Shown: positions 6,361-15,300 of the stretch, in pieces
How positions within the stretch are numbered: position 1 is the stretch's first letter
Layout of the letters: each line of letters opens with the position of its first letter
DNA from: Candidatus Magasanikiibacteriota bacterium
GTDB taxonomy: Bacteria > Patescibacteriota > Patescibacteriia > Magasanikbacterales > GWA2-37-8
Length of the DNA stretch: 39,159 nt
Direction: 5' to 3'
Assembly: GCA_016234265.1 (NCBI GenBank)
Contig: JACRFW010000021.1
Coordinates: 1 to 39,159 of the forward strand
The notes under the pieces: generated by a model
The model's database searches: none
The model's input: only the letters and a program-made list of their open reading frames with translations
What the model was told of the DNA's origin: nothing
Position numbers and translations under genes: made by a program

Positions 6361-9300
6361 GTGAGTAAAGCCGCCCGTAATTTGAAAACAATCATTCTGG
6401 TCGCCCTTTTGGTAATCGGGGCGGGGTTTTTTGTCGCCCAGGGGGCGCGGGCTCAAACGATAAGTTCCAATGATTTAGGAATCAGTTACGGCGCCGCCAC
6501 CGGGCTCGGAGCTACCGACATACGTTTAACGATCGCGAGAATTATTCGGGCGGCTCTGGGATTTCTCGGGGTAATAGCGGTGATGGTAATTTTGTATGGT
6601 GGTTTTCTCTACATGACGGCTGGGGGGAACGAAGAGAAGGTATCCGAAGCGAAAAAGATTTTAATTAACGGAGCGATCGGTCTCGTTATTATTTTATCGG
6701 CCTTTTCCATCGCGAGTTTTGTCGTGAGTAAATTGACGGGCGCGACCACCGGAGCAGAGCCGGGAACAGGCGGGGGCGGCGGAGGCGGCAGCGGTGGTGG
6801 TTTTCTTTCCAATGTTTTTTACGTGAGCAGTCTGCCGCAAGCCGGGGCGGTATGTCTTCGTAATATTAGTCTGCTGGTTGTTTTTAGTAAGGAGGTTGAT
6901 GTCACCACGCTCGGAGGAAACATCGTCGTGACGGATCAAAGCGCGAATAACGTGGAGGTAGCCGGAGGCTGGAAGTACGGCCAGACAAAAAACATGGCCA
7001 TATTCGCTCCCAATGGGCCGTGCGCGCCGAGCGCCGGGAATGATTGCTATAAGCCGGAGACAGCCTATAATTTGGTATTCAAAAATGCCGCCGGCGTAAA
7101 GACGCTTGATAAAAATCCTGAGTTAACCCTTAATTGCCGGTACAAAGCCGGCTGTGGGCCGGTGCCTTTCAAGAGCGGCCTCGGGGTGGACCGTTTGCCG
7201 CCTACGGTGACCATAACATACCCGGTGTCCGATACTATTTTAGAGCCCGGGACAACGGTGCCGGTGAAGTTGCATTACTCTGATGATAATGGCGTACAGA
7301 ATTTGTCGTTGTCATACGCCAAGGGGACGAGCGCTGCCACCTTTGTCGGTAGCGCATCCTTTAGCGGTTGTAAGCAGAGTGCGGACGTAACCATCCCGTG
7401 GCCGACCGGCGGTGTTGCCCCCGGCACCTATACGCTGTCGGCAATTGCGACTGATTGGGCCGGCCTTAATGGCACTGATACGCAAGATGCCACCCTTCGT
7501 CCGAACCAGTGCTTTAATGGGGTACAGGATACGAACGAAGCCGCGATTGATTGCGGCGGGACGAGCGGCTGCGGTCTCTGCCAGGGCGGTTCCTGTACCG
7601 CCAACAGTCAGTGCGCGAGCGGGTCCTGTGTGAATGGGATATGCCGCGATGTTATGCGGATTGATAGTTTTTCTCCGGCTTCCGGCGCTCCCGGCACCTT
7701 TGTGACGATTTCCGGCCGATGGTTTGGGGAGACCCCGGGTAAAGTATATTTTGCCACGACCAACCATCCGGCGGCCGGTAATCTGAGCGACTGGAAAGAA
7801 GCGAAAGTAGTAAATTGTGGGAATGTTATTGATAATTGGAGCGAGCGGCAGATTTTAGTTGAGGTGCCGGCCGCGACGGCGGCATCAAGCCCGATCAAGG
7901 TGGAGGCGGCGCCGGTGATGCGGGACGGCCTTACCACCACCCCGGTTGATATAACAAGCAATCATAATTTACCTAATTTTGACGTGACCACGCTCGTTCG
8001 GCCGGGTATTTGTGTTCTTGACCCGAATCATGGCCAGGCGGGTGACCTGGTGGCTATTAGCGGAAAAAATTTTGGCACTCTGAAGAGCGCGAGCGACAAT
8101 ATCACATTTGGAGATATGAAAGCGGCGGTGGCCCAGAATCAAAATGGAACGCCGGCTTGGGCCGCGGAGCGTATCGCTGTCGCCGCGCCAGCCATCGCTT
8201 CCGGGAGTGTCGGGGTGACGGTCACTAAAGACGGCGTGCCGAGCAATAGCGTCCGTTTTTTAGTTGCCGGCGGGGCCGTAGCCACCGAGCCTTTCATCTC
8301 CGGTATTACTCCGGCGCGGGGGGCGGCTGGTGACTATATCACCATCACTGGCGGTAATTTTGGCGACACCATCGGTTCGGTATGGTTTAAAGCCACGCCA
8401 ACCAGTCCGGCAATTATTGGCAGCTTTAACTTCCCTAAAGCCTGCCAGAATAATTTATGGAGCGATAAAAAAATTATCATGAAGTTCCCCGTGAGCAGCG
8501 GGTCGGCCAACACCAATTATTTAGTGCAAATCAATACCGGCAACAACCGGGTCAGCGCCATTGACAGCAATCAAACTTTTACTTTGGAAACTGGCGAGCC
8601 ATCGCCCGGTATTTGTTCTATTACTCCGGTTTCCGGGCCGATACCGTTCCCGGCCGGTCAGACGCTTCGTCTATCGGGCGAATATTTTTTGATCCCCCCG
8701 CCGGGCGGCACCACCGGGGCGCTACCGACCGATGTCTATTTCTGGTCTGGTAGCGGTAACCCCGCCGCCATTGTCGGGCGACCGGTGGCCGATCGTTCCA
8801 GTTCATTTTCAATTACCGCCACCGCTATCACTGTCCGGCCGCCAGATAAGACCATTACCGGCCCGGTATCGGTATATCGCGGGGCAGATCAAAAGATCAG
8901 CAACCCGGTTAACTTCAGCGCCAGCGATTGTCGTGTCAGTACCAACCAGTGTATTGCCGGCAGCCGTTGTTGTTTTTCTGGCGATCAAGCGGGCTTTTGC
9001 AAACCGAACGCCGAACTTTGTGTTGGAGAGACGCGCTCCAGTGGTTATATCTGGCGTTTTTCCACCAAAGACCTGCCGCCGGTACCGCACGTGGTGGAGC
9101 GCTGTGACGCGATCACCGAGAGCGGGGGCGCTCTGCCCACGCCGACGCCCAGCGTTCAGTGGGACGCCAACAACCAAGGCGATCATCACGCCGTGTGTTC
9201 CAGCGCTCTCGCGGTCGTGGAGTTTTCTACCGCTATTGATCAGGCGACGGTCAATGCCCAAAACGTGGCGGTGAATCGCTGTACCAGTGTTGACAGCAAA

Positions 9301-12300
9301 AACAATTGTGTTAACCCGGCGCCCCAGACACTGGCCGGAGAAAGTTATCGGCTGGAAACCGCCCTAAGCACCCGGCAGGGGAGCCACAGCTATCTTGAAC
9401 TTCAAAATACGAAGCCGTGGGATAAAGGTATCTGGTATCAGGTGGTATTGAGCAATAAAATCAAATCTTCCGCCGGGGCGGGCGGTATGGCTATAGCCTT
9501 GTCGGCTGATAAACCCTGCGGCGGCGACTCGGCTTATTGCTTTGTGTTCCAAGGGGGCGGGCAAGCCTGTGTGTTGAATAAGGTAGTGGTTACCCCGTAT
9601 AGCTACCTGACTGAATTTTTGGAGGAACCGGTGAGAAAGCACACGGCGCAAGGAGTAGGCGCGCCGGTTGATTACGTCGGCAACGGCCTCAGTAGCCAGC
9701 GCTGTATTATGATGGACGTGAGCGGGTACGCTTGGCAATGGGCGACGGGCAATGCCGTGTATGCGGGTATTTATAACATTAATACCGGCAGGAGGGTAAA
9801 TGTATCGGCCAAGGCCAATACGGTGGGAATAGGGCTCGCCAATGATTCCGTGCCGATTCAGGCGACCGCGAAAACCAACACGCCGGACGGGCCGATCGAG
9901 AAGCAGGGTCAAAGCCCGCTTACTATTGATTTAACTAATCCGGCCGTTGTGGATTACTGGCCGAAATGCTTAGAGGCCTGCACCGATGCCGATGTGGCAG
10001 TGCAGTTTAATGTCAGCCTTTCAACCAGAAATATTGATCGTGATGCCATAGAGCGAGGAGCAGTGAAGCTTAATAAGTGTAATGATGAGAACTGTTTAAG
10101 TGTTACCCAGGTGGGCGTATCTTCCGACGTGATTCTTGATCCGCAATCTCCCTTTACTGTTTTACATATTGCGAATAGCACCAATGGTTCGCTTGAGCTT
10201 GAACCAAATCAGGTGTATCAGGTGGTAATTTCTGCGGCGAGTTCAGACCCGGCTGCTACCAATCAGATATGGTCGCGGGCGCGGTCGGCCGTGCCGGCCT
10301 CTTTCAGTAAACCATATAATCAAGAGTTTACTTGGCGTTTCCGGACAAAGAAAGACAGATGCGTGGCGAGCCGGGTAAATGTTACCCCGCCTGAATTTAT
10401 TGCCCAGTTTATTTCCGATCGGCAGGTGTATACCGCTCAGCCATTTTCTTCTCCGGATAAGTGTTCCGCCTCTGGACAAAAATTAAATCCTTGGAAAGTA
10501 GATTGGACCTGGAATTCCAGCGCTCCGGCAGTGGCCACTATAGCGACCTTTAAAACCAAGGGGCGCAATAGTTTTTGCTCGTCGGCTTGTGTTAAGAGAG
10601 GCAGCGTCATACCTTCAACCATTGGCAACATTGTCTTGCCAGTTTGTGGCAATGGCAAGGTAGAGGCGGGGGAGGATTGTGATCCGCCGGGAAAGGCTAT
10701 CGGCTGCGGTCTTGATTGTCGCTGGCTGGGAAAATCGGCTGCTTCGGTGTGTGGCAATGGCAAGGTAGAAGCGGGCGAAGCCTGCGACCCGGCTGACCCT
10801 TTAACCAAAATTGGTTGTGGTAAAGATTGTTTGCGTCTGGGTTCTCTGCCGGCGGGGGCGGCGGGGAACGCGACCTCTACCTCTATTTGTGGCAATGGCA
10901 CTGTTGGCAGCGGTGAGGATTGTGATATTGGCGCGGTAGCGGACGTCTCCTCTCCGGCTTCGGCTCTTGGCTGTTCCGCGAAGTGTCTGCATCTGGGGAC
11001 ACATTTGACCAGCGATTGGTGCGCGAAAAACTTGACTGGTCAAGGTGGTTTCACGCCAACTGAATATACGGCATCCTGCGCTCAAGCCTATAGCCAGTGC
11101 GGTGATGGCGTGCCGGAGCCGGAGGAAGATATTGGCTGTGATTTGGGTGGCGGCAAACATGCGGACTGGTGCAATGATTATTGTCTCGTGAACAATAAAA
11201 ATCACCCGCTATCAGTCGGTTGCACTTCGGATACGGAGGGCTGTGATGTCAACGGTCAATATCTTGGCTCCGCGCTCACCTATAGCGCCCCCTCAGTCTG
11301 CGGCGATGGACGCGCCGGTATTGGCGAAGACCCGGTGTGTGAAACTAATTTGACGGTTTCGCATGACGGGCTCACTGACCCGTGGACACTGGCAATCGGA
11401 GTAGGGAAAGGGGTTGCCAACGGCACCCCGCCGGCTCAGCGCACGGTAATAACAGCCGCGACCACACCAGCGGCCGGTAAAACGGTTAGCGGGGCAGGCA
11501 AATTTATCATTGCCTGTGGCTATAAGACCGACGCCGATTGTGTAGCGGCGCTGGGGGACAGTTATGGCGTGGCCTCTGATTCCTGTTGTTATGCCCGCCC
11601 GCGTCTCATTAAACCGACAGTGCCGGTTGATAAGGTGTCTGACCCGATGAATGGGGCGGCGGTATGTATCAATACAGCCATTCAAGCGAAGTTTGACCAG
11701 TCAATTGATCCGGCTACTGTTGCGGGCAACTTCCTCATTGCCCGGGGTATCGGCGCGAGCGATTCCTGCGTCAACTCTTCTGACGATGTAACGGCGTTGC
11801 TCGCTTCGGTGCAGACGAGCGATCGTCATTCGTGGCTCCGCAACGTATTTAATTGGGCGCTCGCGGTGGCGCGCGACCTTTTGGGCGAGCGAGTGTCCGC
11901 GAAGATATTCAGTCCGCCGGCTAAATGGTGTGTCGGTGATGATTTGGGGACCGCGTCAGTAAGCGCGGGGCCAAATAATACTTCTTATGTGAATGTTGCT
12001 TTGGTGAAACCATTGGCTCCGGAAACAAACTATGCCATTATTTTGAAACCAGGCATTAAAAATATGAGTGGGGTGAGTATTGGAAAAGACGCCGGCGGAA
12101 AGAATATTTCCTGGAAGTTTGATACTCGCAACGGGCCGCCCTGCCTGGTTGATGCGGTGACCATTGATCCGCCGCAATGGTATTTCTCCCAATCCAACGC
12201 TACCGCCACGCTCACCGCGCGGGCTCGCTCCGGTGTAGGCAACGGAGTCACCATCCAATCTCTCCCCGGCTTCTATTCGTGGGATTATATTTGGTCGCCG

Positions 12301-15300
12301 ACAAATAATGATTCGGTGAGTGTGCCGGTCAGTCGGGCAGAGCGCGTGATTATCAGTTCCAAGAATACCAACGGCGAGGCCACGGTGCGCGCGTCCGCTA
12401 ATATCATTGATAACGTCTTCACGAACGCCACGGGCATTGTCGGGAGCGGCACGGCGCAGGTGGTGGTATTCCTCTGCGAAAATCCGTGGCCACCGAAAGA
12501 TATTTTTTCCGAGACGACCATCGCGGCCGGATCAAATACGGTGGGTACCTATACCCCAACCGGATATGTCCAGGATATCGCTTTTGCCGGTAAATATGCT
12601 TTTGTCGCCCACAACAACTATAGCGCGAGCGTTAACCCCGGGACTTTTGAAATTGTTAATTTCACCGACCCCACTCATCCGGCCTCAGTAGCCACGGTTC
12701 CCGTCGTCGGTTCGGTGCAGGGCGTCGCCGTTAGTGGTGATTATGCGTACGTTTCGTATTACGATCCGACCGGCACTGTGCCGGGGAGCATTCTTAAAAT
12801 TATAAATATTCGTGATCCTCTGCATCCGGTTGAAGTCGGCATTTTTCCTCTCGCCGGTTGGATGATCTGGCCAGGAGGAATATCGGTGATGGGTGATTAT
12901 GCCTACGCGCTCGTTAATCAGTGGAGTGTTAATTCTCAAGGAAGCATTCTCCAAGTAATCAATATCCGCGACCCTGCTCAACCGGCCAATGTGGTTTTAT
13001 ATCCTTTGTCAGTGTGGGCGAATACCTCGGCTGTGGCGAGTGGCGGCTATGTTTACTTCGTATCCAATAATTGGAACGGGACACCGGCCGGCACACTGAC
13101 AGTAGTTGATGCGCGCGATCCGGCTTACCCAACCGTGGCCACATCATATCAATTAGCAAACCCAGTGCAATCGGCTCCGATTATCGCCGGCAGCTATATT
13201 TATATTGGTGACTACTCTCTGGACTCAACGAAGTTTAATGTTGAAATCATCAATATCAGCAATCCACTTCAGCCGATTCTTATTGGTTCTGCGCCAATCA
13301 ACGGGTGGCTTCAAGGCGTTTCTGTTTCTGGGAACACGCTCTACGTGGTTGATTACAATTCTCTCGTGGCTGCCCAGAGCATCTTTCATATTTTTGACAT
13401 TCGCGATCCGGCTCACCCGACGGCAGCGAGTGCAAAGACACTAACCAGCTGGCCGAGCGGGCGCGGAGTGTATGTGTCTGGTGATTATGCTTTTCTGACA
13501 GCTACCAACGCAGCCTCTACCGGCAGCAGCTTGGAGATTGTTACTCAGCAAGCCGGTGGCACAGTCCGGACCGGGCCATTCACTATTTTCCCGTATGAAG
13601 ATGCCTCCGGCAATAACGATGCCTTTGATTTCAGCAAGGACGTTTTCTCTAACGCCGCGATCCCGCGGAGCACTGTGAACGCGCCCGGAGTCGGTGATGG
13701 CTATTTCAATTTTAGCACCTACTACTGCGCCGATGGCGGTAGCGCGGGTACGTTTGACGATTTGCCCTATTTACGTCCGGCGGCGCAAACGACGGCGGCC
13801 GATTTACAGGGTCAACCGGGCGTCTGCGAGATCACCGGAACGAGCTGTCAGACGGACGGTCAATGTGAGAATTATTATCAGTCGGCGATTTCGTTTGCCG
13901 CGCCGAAATCAGCGGCGAGCATTTGTGGCGGGACGACATCAACGGCAGCGGTCGCGAGATACTTCTTGGACGGGAAAGGGGCGCCGCTCGCGTGCGGTTC
14001 TGACACCGACTGTGCCGGCAGTCAGGATTTCACCAGCTGGAAAAAGAAAGCCGGCATCACCACGGGGAGCACTTGTCTGGCGCTCTCCGCCCTGCCGAAA
14101 CGCGCTCTCGCCTGTTATCTCTATCCTCCTTTGAAGCGATTTATTTTTACCAACAATAGAAATAGCGATGCGGTCGGTATTCAGGTGTTTAGCAATCCTC
14201 GTCATCTAACGCCGGCCGAATGGTATCGGCAGGATAAACGGGGGGGCGGACAGGGGTTCCTGGGCGCGGTGCAGACCACCAAGATTGCCGGGTACAATGC
14301 CGTCAGCGATGGTGACAATGTGTATATAGGCGCTTTGAATTATTCCACTTCCACCAACAGCCTGTATGATTTGGTTTATCTACTGAGCGTGAACAGCGGG
14401 GCCAAACCGGAAACACGCCGGGTATTTGACGCTTTTGTCAATAATTTTCGTCTGACCACTAATCTGACCGGGAATGACGGGTATTGCGGGGCGAAGATTG
14501 ATACCCCTGACTACCAGGTGAAATGCGTTTCTGATTTGGATTGTCCGGGGGGCCAGGTATGCGCGGCGCAGGTGGAAAAATTGCGCCGCGACTATCAGCG
14601 GATACGCGATTTGCGGACGATGGAAACCGGTCTGGAAACGTACGCCGCCACTCAAGTTGATACGGCGGCCAACATCAAAAAATACCCCGATTTGAAAGAG
14701 GGGACTTATCTCAGCGGGCAGACATTGAGCGTTTGGTCATCTTGGTCTGTTTTGGGGAACGCGCTCGGGCAGACATTGCCGCTGGATCCGGTTAATCAGC
14801 TGGGCCGGGCGGGGACATGCACGCCCATAACGACGCCGCCGGATACAGCGGATATCCATTGCGCGCGCGGCGAATGTAAACAATTTTGTACGACGGATGC
14901 GCAGTGCGGGGCGGGAAAGACCTGTACGCTGCATGATGCCACGACCGGCTGGAGCACAGCGGATCGGCGGTTCAGCTTTGCCTGTCCAAAATCTTCATAC
15001 GCCTATCGGTATATTTATTCTCCAGCCGGCGGGTATTCTCTGCGTTCCAATATTGAAGATATTGGCGTGCCGGTTGATAATTTGAGCGGCTTTCTAAGCG
15101 GTTTTGGTTTTTCTGACGCGAGCCGTTATAATGGACTGGGTTTTAACAGCGGCGGGCCGGGCATCTGTAACAACGACCAGGAAGTTTTGACCATCAGCAA
15201 AGGCTCGTGCGGTGACGGGCAGGTTAATATCGCTAATGGCGAGCAGTGCGATCCGCCGGGAAGCCAACGTTTCGGCTCCTGTGTCAGTGGCGCCGTGGCG

